DNA from: a virus
Strand: one strand, 5' to 3'
IMG/VR virus record: IMGVR_UViG_3300037071_007185
Location: 1-27,020 of that record
DNA length: 27,020 bases
Both the position numbers and the translations under genes were made by a program. Positions 1-6,216 of the stretch are shown one piece after another. The notes beneath the pieces are model-generated. The model was not told the origin of the DNA. It was given only the letters and a program-made list of their open reading frames with translations, and made no database searches. How positions within the stretch are numbered: position 1 is the first letter of the stretch; each line of letters starts with the position of its first letter.

Positions 1-207
1 GAAGCGACCCATGTCGTGGAGAGCACCACCGACTTCAACTTGAAGCGTGCGAGGCGGAGCTCCAATCCGCAGGCTCGGCATGTTGGAATAATACCACGTC
101 AAAACGCCATCTGGCATTTCCGAATCCCACGTCTCGCGGCTGGCCTGCATCAACTCGGGGTACGGAGGCTCAGGAGACCCTATGACGAATATCAGGACGG
201 TTTTCAC
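1..207 (-). CDS. Glycosyltransferase-like protein, N-terminal part (cut by window edge)
   Basis: Only the first 69 residues lie inside the window; the gene runs off the left edge. It opens with VKTVLIFVIGSPEP, a beta-strand followed by a short loop as in nucleotide-sugar binding folds, and then ASRETWDSEMPDGV, which resembles the RETW segment of beta-1,3-galactosyltransferase-like proteins. The GTG start at 207 overlaps the stop of the preceding gene (GTGA) and has an AAGG about nine bases upstream. It is the last visible member of a run of glycosyltransferase-like genes, so a role in glycan modification is inferred from fold and context. The catalytic region is not visible, so the family call is tentative. 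Confidence 0.6.
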   Translation of the reverse strand, partial: MKTVLIFVIGSPEPPYPELMQASRETWDSEMPDGVLTWYYSNMPSLRIGAPPRTLQVEVGGALHDMGRF

Positions 208-974
208 GCGAGAATCCTTTCGGCAAACTCGGCCGGCGTGTACATGCCGCCGTGCGCAACCTCCTGCGGCTTGTCCACTGGACTGTGTGACCAAAACTGA
301 ATCAGTTTTTCTTTTGGCATTCCATACTCCGTCGTGTCGTGCCAGTGATACTGCTTGTGAAATTCCGGATCGGAAAATGCGAACGCGCCGATGACGTTGT
401 GCTCCGTGAATCCCCACGGGAAGTCTGGCTTGCGCGACATCACAAAGTGGTCGAACTGAGTGTGGTGGACCTTATCAATGTGATCGCGCAATGCCGGATA
501 AACCCCAATCGGATTGACCTGCGGATGCCGGCGCATGAATTCGTGAGACACCCGATTTTTAAGAGCGGCTGTGACTATTGGCTGCCACGGCACTTTCTCT
601 TTTAGGCGCGAGTATTCCGTGTAAACCATCACCGGATTTCCAGCCACGAAGTAATCCTCCGGCGTAACGGGCTCGATGAACATGCAGTCTGAGTCAGTGT
701 GCAAAACGAAGTCGGCATCCGGGCACCACGAGTCGGCACGGCACTTCTGAAGCTGGTGCATCAGATGCCATTTGTTCGGAGGGCAACTTCGCGGGTAGTA
801 AACGAGCGAAATCTGGTAACGGCCCGTAAGGTCTTTGAATCCGTCGTACTCCTCCTGCGGCACGAGCACAGCTACATCGTGAAACCCGGTCGCGAACTTC
901 TGGATCGATCGGAGGTTAAGCTCCAAGTAAGGCCGGTCTTTGAGGTAGGTGACAATGAGGATTGATGTTTTCAT
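204..974 (-). CDS. Glycosyltransferase-like protein (GT-A fold, DxD)
   Basis: The protein is 256 residues. It opens with MKTSILIVTYLKDRPYLELN, a typical GT-A first strand and helix, and has TDSDCMF with a D94-S-D96 metal-binding DxD. The later stretch WGFTEHNVIGAF resembles the acceptor-side region of DUF6492-type glycosyltransferases. It would transfer a sugar from a nucleotide-sugar donor in the cytoplasm; donor and acceptor cannot be read from sequence. The ATG at 974 was chosen over upstream in-frame starts because it forms an ATGA overlap with the DHH gene and because the protein fold begins there. The stop overlaps the next gene's GTG. It is one of four glycosyltransferase-like genes in a row. 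Confidence is good for the fold, low for the substrate. Confidence 0.75.
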   Translation of the reverse strand: MKTSILIVTYLKDRPYLELNLRSIQKFATGFHDVAVLVPQEEYDGFKDLTGRYQISLVYYPRSCPPNKWHLMHQLQKCRADSWCPDADFVLHTDSDCMFIEPVTPEDYFVAGNPVMVYTEYSRLKEKVPWQPIVTAALKNRVSHEFMRRHPQVNPIGVYPALRDHIDKVHHTQFDHFVMSRKPDFPWGFTEHNVIGAFAFSDPEFHKQYHWHDTTEYGMPKEKLIQFWSHSPVDKPQEVAHGGMYTPAEFAERILA

Positions 975-1900
975 TGCATGAACGGGAGTTTTTCGGTCTG
1001 GAAGCCGCACGCTCCCTTGTGACCTCCTCCGCCGTATTTCACGGCGATCTTGGACAAGTCGTAGTGCTCTTTTCCGGGAGCATGGTAAAGCGAGATGGAC
1101 CACGTTTTTCCAGTCCACTTGAATCCGAAACAGGCGTCGTGATCTGGCGTCAGTCCTGCCGTGAAAAGGTGTGAGTTGTAACGGGCGGAATTGCAGCACA
1201 GAAACATCAATCCTTCCCAGCGCATCGTGAAACCAATGGCCTTGATTATTGAGGCGTTTTCCTGAGCTCGGGAGTATTGGAGAACCTTTCCTCCTTCGAG
1301 AAGATCGGCCACGCAATTATCTCCGGCAACCTTGTCCTCTCCAAGAAGATACTTCCAAGTGATGTCTTTCAGCTCTCGACTTCTCAGCCCATGCTGAAAC
1401 AACTCCGCGTCCGGATCGCGCTTGTCCCAAATATCGTATTCGCCGGCGAGGCGGACGGCGAGTGGTTCTTTCACGATGCGATCAATAAAAGACTGCTTAA
1501 ACGGAAGGTGGCAATCATCACGAGGCTCATCAAAGGCAAGCCACTGCCACGCGAGCCGGCACGCTGCCACGCCGTCAATACGGTATCCGGGAATGCTGGT
1601 CGGGTGCGTCTCGATTGAGGATTTGTGATGGTCAATCCAGACGATGCGAGTCAATGGCAGCGCAACGGCCAGCGGCTCGATGGTGGGATGATTTCCAAAT
1701 TTCAATCCGAACGGCCTGTCTATTGGCAAGTCCAGAATGTAAATCTGGCCCGCCTTCTCGATGCACTCTTGATTAAGAGCCAGCGGCGGATCGGAGAAGT
1801 CCCATCCGATCAATTCGGCGTCGGGAAGAAACTTGCGCGCTATCTCTCGGCAGAAAATTCCGTCGTAGTCAGCGGAGTGGTGAATGACTGTGGTTTGCAT
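971..1900 (-). CDS. DHH/DHHA1 family phosphoesterase
   Basis: The 309-residue protein shows the DHH family layout: motif I as IHHSADYDG with D11 and D13, motif II as YILDL with D57, motif III as WIDHHKS at 90-92, an acidic EYD at 154-156, and a C-terminal DHHA1 signature GGGGHKGACGF at 290-300. Known members are Mn-dependent phosphodiesterases such as NrnA nanoRNases and cyclic-di-AMP hydrolases. This one lacks membrane segments and regulatory domains, so it is a free cytoplasmic enzyme. Its substrate is open: short RNA recycling, cyclic dinucleotide hydrolysis, or turnover of a defence signal. The ATG at 1900 has AGAGAAAG upstream, and motif I needs these first residues, so the start is firm. 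The first 61 bases overlap the end of the preceding gene in another frame. The gene sits inside a glycosyltransferase run, which is odd. Confidence 0.88.
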   Translation of the reverse strand: MQTTVIHHSADYDGIFCREIARKFLPDAELIGWDFSDPPLALNQECIEKAGQIYILDLPIDRPFGLKFGNHPTIEPLAVALPLTRIVWIDHHKSSIETHPTSIPGYRIDGVAACRLAWQWLAFDEPRDDCHLPFKQSFIDRIVKEPLAVRLAGEYDIWDKRDPDAELFQHGLRSRELKDITWKYLLGEDKVAGDNCVADLLEGGKVLQYSRAQENASIIKAIGFTMRWEGLMFLCCNSARYNSHLFTAGLTPDHDACFGFKWTGKTWSISLYHAPGKEHYDLSKIAVKYGGGGHKGACGFQTEKLPFMQ

Positions 1901-2610
1901 TGGTGTTTTCTTTCTCTTAATCGCTCAATGAGCGTGGTGTTTTTGGATCGGTGAAATAGGACGGCCCTCGGATCCACCCATGCGTCCACGTCGGCCTGAG
2001 ATTTGAACACTGCCGGGTCGCCGTTAAAAGGCAAAGCCTTGCCGTTCTTCACGCCCCACACATGGCACATCAAGTCTGGCGCGTTCTCGGTAAGGTGGAT
2101 CGTCTCCGGCTTCATCAACCCATCCCAAGCAACGTCCGTGCAGGTCATTGCCTTGCGGCTCAAATGTGGAAAATTTGCGGGATAAACCGCGGTTCCGTTG
2201 CAGTGACCCAGTTGCGGCACAATGCACCCCATGATCGGCTTTCCAGAGGAAAAGTATCGCTCGTTCCAGATCGTCAACCACCCGGGGCGCAAAGCGAGGC
2301 AATCCGCCTCCATCCAAAACCACGGATCGCCTTGGCGATGCATAAAGCGGGCGGTGTGCTGGAACACCCAATTCGGGGCGTTCGGCCATTTCGGCTTTGG
2401 GGCTCGCGGATAGAAAAATGTTGCGACGTCTGAATACGACTTCGCTGCCTCTTTTGTGCAAATATCAACAAGTCCAGACGAGGTTCCTGACTCGACGGCG
2501 ATGATGCAGGCGAAATCTTTCCGGCCGTCCAATTCCGTCTGCCATCTCAGATTTTCATAAAGGAGCTTGCCGTCTTTTTGGCAAAGCGGAAATACGACCC
2601 GGATTTTCAT
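1840..2610 (-). CDS. Glycosyltransferase-like protein with ExD in place of DxD
   Basis: The protein is 256 residues. It begins MKIRVVFPLCQKDG and carries WFWMEADCLALRPGW at about 97-111, where E101-A-D103 stands at the usual DxD position of GT-A enzymes. The stretch GHCNGTAVYPANF further on is a loop also seen in phage nucleotide-sugar transferase-like proteins. The role is inferred as sugar transfer or sugar-nucleotide binding in the cytoplasm; a Glu in the metal site may mean altered metal use or an inactive relative. The ATG at 2610 overlaps the stop of the large glycosyltransferase gene (ATGA). The 3' end runs 61 bases into the DHH gene in another frame, so the last 20 residues or so are dual coding. 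An in-frame start upstream exists but would intrude deep into the previous gene. Confidence 0.68.
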   Translation of the reverse strand: MKIRVVFPLCQKDGKLLYENLRWQTELDGRKDFACIIAVESGTSSGLVDICTKEAAKSYSDVATFFYPRAPKPKWPNAPNWVFQHTARFMHRQGDPWFWMEADCLALRPGWLTIWNERYFSSGKPIMGCIVPQLGHCNGTAVYPANFPHLSRKAMTCTDVAWDGLMKPETIHLTENAPDLMCHVWGVKNGKALPFNGDPAVFKSQADVDAWVDPRAVLFHRSKNTTLIERLRERKHQCKPQSFTTPLTTTEFSAER

Positions 2611-4118
2611 ACAATGTTGCCAGCGTGAAATGCCAATGCTGGCAGGTGCTCCGCTGACCACTTTCGAAAGGCCAGACGATTGTGCTTTTGAGAGGCCGCC
2701 GTGGAGACATTCCGCCGGTCGGCCCACGCCGGCACATGGAATTGATGAATCAGGAATCCACGCGGCAACTCCGCTGGGTGAAGGTTCTGTTCGAGGTTCT
2801 TGCGCGTGCTCTCGATCCCGTGATGTTTTCGGATGAGGCAGGCAAGGTGCAAATCAAAATCCGAAGCCCCAAGCACTGGGTCTCCAATCTGCTCCCACAC
2901 CGACAACCACCATCGCTTCGTGCCAGCAAACAAATCGCGCCCCATGTGCAGACGGCCAAGCGATGCGATCTGCTCTGGTGGCAGCGTCAGCTTGGGAATG
3001 TTTCCGCGGAACTCGCACCGTTGCGACGAGCACGGGCCATGCGCGAGAACGTGACGAAGCAACCGGTCTGGAAGCTGGGGATGGATCACAATGTCGTCGT
3101 TGGTCAGAAACACTACGTCGTCATCGTTGGCATTCTCCATCGCAAAAGCGAGCACGTCTTTAAGGAACGGCAGTTTGCGCTTGTCGCCAATGCTGGTGGC
3201 GTCGCGGCCGTATTTCCAGTAGTGGCTCGGCACGACTCCCTGAGCGTAGATCGCTTTCCACGAATCCCACGCCTGTTCCTTGCGACGATTTGTCGGTTCT
3301 TCGTGTCGCTCGACGGCGTGGACCAGCTTGACATTGGACGCGCGCAGGGTTTCTCCGGGCGAAATGGTCGCCAAATGCTGTTTGGACGCAAGGAATGTGG
3401 CAATGCGCTCGGCTGGCGGCACTTTAATGTGGGGCGCGAGGACAATCCTGCCAGTTTTGACCGTGCCGCTGCGAATGCGGCGCTCGAGGTCGAGGCGAGA
3501 TCGCTCCCATGCCGTGGCGCGACCGGGTTTGTCGTCGCCTTGGCCGGATATGTGCCAGACAGAGTTGGCCCACCCATAAAGAAATTTTGGGACGAAACCC
3601 TCTTGTGGAATGCGGACGCCCGTGAATCCACTGGTGATCTTACCGACAAGTGCCCGGTCCTCTCCGACGCTCATCTCCTCAGGATAGCCGCCCACCGTTT
3701 CAAAAGCGCGTCTAGTAAACGCGAGGACGTTGGCCGACCCCGGAACAATCTTCCGAATCAGCCCGGCCTCCGAGTAAAACTGAAGCGGATGGAAAACCCA
3801 CTCCACACCTTCCTTGAAATGAGCCGCAAACGTGGAAAGGAAGTCGTCGGCGTACAAATCGTCGTCATCATAGTTGGCTAGAACTTCCCCATCAGAGTTC
3901 CGCACGGCGATGTTGCGAGCGGATCCCAAGGAAATTGGTCTGGCCTCCAAATTGATGATCTTCACGTTCGGAAAATCGCCTTCGAGAGTTTGCGAGGCGA
4001 GCGTGTTTACGATAACAAGCTGCTTGTTCGGCCAGTCTTGAGCCAGAAAGCAATGCATTGCCTCGTTCAGTTGCGGCACTCGGCCGGCAGTGACGCAGAG
4101 TGCGGAGATTCGCGGCAT
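2607..4118 (-). CDS. Family 2 glycosyltransferase, probably two GT-A modules
   Basis: The 503-residue protein begins MPRISALCVTAGRVPQLNEA, the classic GT2 first strand. The donor-site segment is SLGSARNIAVRNSDGE (about 64-78), followed by the metal-binding run YDDDDLYADDF at 83-93. CAZy GT2 enzymes transfer sugars from nucleotide-sugars with inversion. The second half looks like another GT-like module: DDDVVFLTNDDIVIHPQL at about 332-349 repeats the strand-then-acidic pattern, and FDLHLACLIRKHHGIE follows. A bifunctional enzyme is therefore possible. The ATG at 4118 was preferred to a TTG three codons upstream that overlaps the HNH stop; an AAGG lies about ten bases upstream of the ATG. The stop overlaps the next start (ATGA). 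Acceptor unknown; likely a cell-surface or virion glycan. Confidence 0.85.
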   Translation of the reverse strand: MPRISALCVTAGRVPQLNEAMHCFLAQDWPNKQLVIVNTLASQTLEGDFPNVKIINLEARPISLGSARNIAVRNSDGEVLANYDDDDLYADDFLSTFAAHFKEGVEWVFHPLQFYSEAGLIRKIVPGSANVLAFTRRAFETVGGYPEEMSVGEDRALVGKITSGFTGVRIPQEGFVPKFLYGWANSVWHISGQGDDKPGRATAWERSRLDLERRIRSGTVKTGRIVLAPHIKVPPAERIATFLASKQHLATISPGETLRASNVKLVHAVERHEEPTNRRKEQAWDSWKAIYAQGVVPSHYWKYGRDATSIGDKRKLPFLKDVLAFAMENANDDDVVFLTNDDIVIHPQLPDRLLRHVLAHGPCSSQRCEFRGNIPKLTLPPEQIASLGRLHMGRDLFAGTKRWWLSVWEQIGDPVLGASDFDLHLACLIRKHHGIESTRKNLEQNLHPAELPRGFLIHQFHVPAWADRRNVSTAASQKHNRLAFRKWSAEHLPALAFHAGNIV

Positions 4119-4123
4119 CGTGA

Positions 4124-4915
4124 TCAAGCCTTCGGTCTCCGATTATTCCCCATCGCTGGCTTATGTGTCATTGCCATATCCACTGGCCAATCGTTCTTAA
4201 TCCGCCAATTGAGCAATGACGCATCAATTCCGACAACCGCTGACCACTCGGACACATTTTTAGTGACGCCATTCCAAGTCACTCGGATATTGCTTCGGCG
4301 ATTATTGGCCTGTTGTTTCACAGTCGCCCATCGGCAATTATCCGGAGAATACCCCTTTCTTCCATCCCGCCTGTCGAGTGTTAATCCCGGCGGGCAAACC
4401 CCCATGTCGGCAAAGAAGTTCTCAAATGAATACCTCCACTTGTCGCATACAGTAATCCCAACAGCACCGTATTTCTGATACGGAGTCGAACCCTTGCAAT
4501 AACACCTATCATTCATCGCCATCCAGAGGTTGTGCTCTCTGGTTTCTGACATGCCGTGAGTTTTTAACCGCGCGGTGGAGCGCTCCCTTCCAAGGCATCC
4601 ACATGAAAGGGTTGTTCCTCTCTTGAGGCATCCAGACCTAACAATTGTTTCTGCGCCGCAATCGCAAACGCACTTCCACAACGAAGCTCGCGACGGAGCC
4701 TTTCCTGCATACTCCATCACAACAAGTTTTCCAAATCTTCTACCAGTGAGAATTTCGAGTTCCACATGACCTCCATCAAAATCACCCGCGCACCAAAAGT
4801 TAGTCCGCAACAACGGGGCGTCGTCGCCATTCGGCGGCGGGTGAAGATTTGAATTTGCGATCTCATCGGGGACTAATCCGATCAACGCGACGAAGATAGC
4901 CAGAAGCGCGGCCAT
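4124..4915 (-). CDS. HNH endonuclease with zinc knuckle and an extra exported-looking N-terminus
   Basis: The 263-residue frame has two parts. Residues 52-263 match free-standing phage HNH proteins: GRRFGKLVVMEY, a Cys cluster KCVCDCG...C...SCGC at 81-107, the nuclease core LTLDRRDGRKGYSPDNCRW at 178-196 with NNRR after it, and a C-terminal TWNGVTKNVSEWSAVVGI helix module like NUMOD/AP2-type DNA-binding tails. Such enzymes nick or cut DNA and often spread as homing elements. Residues 1-50 do not belong to that family; they begin MAALLAIFVALIGLV, a short hydrophobic segment. The ATG at 4915 has a good GAGG seven bases upstream. A GTG at residue 51 also has GGAGGT just upstream, so the nuclease may have its own start. 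The nuclease part looks more AT-rich than its neighbours, a sign of transfer. Confidence 0.82.
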   Translation of the reverse strand: MAALLAIFVALIGLVPDEIANSNLHPPPNGDDAPLLRTNFWCAGDFDGGHVELEILTGRRFGKLVVMEYAGKAPSRASLWKCVCDCGAETIVRSGCLKRGTTLSCGCLGRERSTARLKTHGMSETREHNLWMAMNDRCYCKGSTPYQKYGAVGITVCDKWRYSFENFFADMGVCPPGLTLDRRDGRKGYSPDNCRWATVKQQANNRRSNIRVTWNGVTKNVSEWSAVVGIDASLLNWRIKNDWPVDMAMTHKPAMGNNRRPKA

Positions 4916-4916
4916 G

Positions 4917-5159
4917 TCAATCCTCGTCGTCCTTGGGCGTCTCGTTTCTCACATGCTGCCTCTGGCTTATCAACCACTGTTCTATCTGCCCAAGCTGCGC
5001 GTAATAATTTCCCCCTCCGGTGGTATTTCCAGCCGTCTCCTGCTTGCCGCTGTCGTTTCGGGAAACGAATATGCGACACGCATCGCAATGTTCCATCAGT
5101 TCAGCACAGTGCTGCTCGATGATTTTCTGAATCGGGTCTGGCGTGGCGTCCTCGCTCAT
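4917..5159 (-). CDS. Small hypothetical protein, 80 residues, Cys-containing
   Basis: I do not recognise this family. The protein starts MSEDATPDPIQKIIEQHCAE and contains HCDACRIFVSRND near residues 28-40, then a Gly/Asn-rich link and a helix GQIEQWLISQRQHV. The two Cys in CDAC could bind metal but no second pair is seen. The ATG at 5159 overlaps the stop of the zinc-ribbon gene (ATGA), which I prefer to a TTG three codons upstream. Its stop lies one base before the ATG of the HNH frame, and its last codons contain the ribosome binding site for that gene, so the two are translationally linked. It is a soluble, mostly helical small protein; function unknown. Confidence 0.6.
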   Translation of the reverse strand: MSEDATPDPIQKIIEQHCAELMEHCDACRIFVSRNDSGKQETAGNTTGGGNYYAQLGQIEQWLISQRQHVRNETPKDDED

Positions 5160-5320
5160 CTCGGACAAGCCTTAAGTGGGCACGCCTTCCTACGGTGAAT
5201 CCCGAATTCCGTATCGTAATAAGTGCCACACACTGAACCGCAATGCGGGCAATGCGGCTTTCCAGAGTTGAAGAATTTGCGCCGGCTGTTGGCGCGTTCG
5301 GATTTTTGTTTGCGAGTCAT
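5156..5320 (-). CDS. Small zinc-ribbon-like protein, 54 residues
   Basis: This short frame encodes a Lys/Arg-rich protein that starts MTRKQKSERANSRRKFF and carries HCPHCGSVCG at 23-32, then HRRKACPLKACPR at the end. The CxxC and the C-terminal CxxxxC can make one zinc site, as in small phage zinc-ribbon proteins that bind nucleic acid or partner proteins. The gene fills an otherwise empty gap and overlaps the next gene by ATGA, which supports it as real. A weak TTGGA lies just upstream of the ATG. There is a 59-base gap to the LamG-like gene before it. The family is not identified. Confidence 0.6.
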   Translation of the reverse strand: MTRKQKSERANSRRKFFNSGKPHCPHCGSVCGTYYDTEFGIHRRKACPLKACPR

Positions 5321-5368
5321 GAGTCCAATTTTTACCCCGCCTCAAAAACGAAGTCAAATCAAACTGCC

Positions 5369-5405
5369 AAAAATGTCAGTCAGTGCGGCGTGTCCGAGCA
5401 CGCCG
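5369..5405 (-). terminator. Possible intrinsic terminator at the end of the LamG-like gene
   Basis: On the minus strand a perfect 7-bp stem (CGGCGTG / CACGCCG, at 5386-5392 and 5399-5405) with a six-base loop spans the last codons of the LamG-like gene. A run of five T lies about 12 bases downstream of the stem. The distance to the T run is longer than usual, so this may be a weak or partial terminator that lowers expression of the zinc-ribbon to glycosyltransferase genes. Confidence 0.3.
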
Positions 5406-6216
5406 TCAAAGTTCCGGTCACAGTGAAGTCGCCTCCCGTGCCAGCGTTGATGTGGAAAGTCGCTGAGCTATTCTTCAAAAACACGATTGGCGCCGTGCCG
5501 GTTGGAGTGCTGCCATCCGACCCAAGATTCACAGCGCCGTCGTTGTACCAGCGCGTCCGCGTCGAGTAATCGCTCAAGTCCGCAAACTCCGCCATGTTCA
5601 GGTAGAACTCGGAGACGCACGCGTTCATTTTCTGAGTCCCGTCCTGAAACGCGCCAAAGGCCCAATCAGACTGCGTGTAATCGAGTGTGTCGTCCGTCGT
5701 CACCGCGGACTCCGAATCCTCGGCGTTGGCGCCGTTGATGTACACCCGGCAGACGCCGGCCGCCAAGTCCCAAGACGCCATGAAGTGCATCCATCCATTC
5801 GCCACGATGAACGAGAACGCGCCTCCGGAGAGGGTTTTCCGCCTGAGAATTACCGATCCGGCGGAGTTGTAACCATCAACGAACATGCGCGCCTGCGCAC
5901 CACGATAAACTACGATGCCAGACTGTGAGAATCCACCAGCGGGGTAGTTCCCGATGAACACTGGAGTATCAACCTCGCTATCGTTGTGGTATTTTATCCA
6001 GAACGCGACAATCCCAACCTTGCCATCAGATGCCCCCGTAAGCCCCGCGCCGCGATTCAAATAATCCAACGCGTTGAAATCCGTAGCTGGCGGCGTGTAA
6101 AACACGCGCGGAATGCCGACCTTAAGCGATCCGACGAACGACGGACTATGGAAGCTGAATTGCGCTGAAGCGATCCAGCACCCGATGAGCGCAAAAACGA
6201 GAAGTATCTTTTTCAC
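5380..6216 (-). CDS. Exported LamG/concanavalin-like lectin-fold protein
   Basis: The 278-residue protein begins VKKILLVFALIGCWIASAQ, a Sec signal peptide with likely cleavage after ASA near residue 18; LIGC at 10-13 also resembles a lipobox, so a lipoprotein cannot be excluded. The rest reads as a concanavalin-like beta-sandwich: VGIVAFWIKYHND, ARMFVDGYNSAG, FIVANGWMHFMASWDL, VCRVYINGANAED and SEFYLNMAEFADLS follow the usual LamG strand order. Such folds bind glycans. The GTG start at 6216 overlaps the fibre stop (GTGA). Together with the upstream fibre it is likely a receptor-binding or surface-displayed appendage protein. A signal peptide is unusual for a virion protein, which normally assembles in the cytoplasm. 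Confidence 0.72.
   Translation of the reverse strand: MKKILLVFALIGCWIASAQFSFHSPSFVGSLKVGIPRVFYTPPATDFNALDYLNRGAGLTGASDGKVGIVAFWIKYHNDSEVDTPVFIGNYPAGGFSQSGIVVYRGAQARMFVDGYNSAGSVILRRKTLSGGAFSFIVANGWMHFMASWDLAAGVCRVYINGANAEDSESAVTTDDTLDYTQSDWAFGAFQDGTQKMNACVSEFYLNMAEFADLSDYSTRTRWYNDGAVNLGSDGSTPTGTAPIVFLKNSSATFHINAGTGGDFTVTGTLTACSDTPH

Noticed and set aside
975-1316. Longer version of the first complete glycosyltransferase-like gene, starting at 1316
   Set aside because: The added 114 residues are an Arg-rich reading of the DHH gene in another frame. The ATG at 974 forms an ATGA overlap and starts the fold.
2682-3881. A 399-residue plus-strand frame opposite the large glycosyltransferase
   Set aside because: The minus-strand frame has clear GT2 motifs; the plus frame shows no domain and would clash with it.
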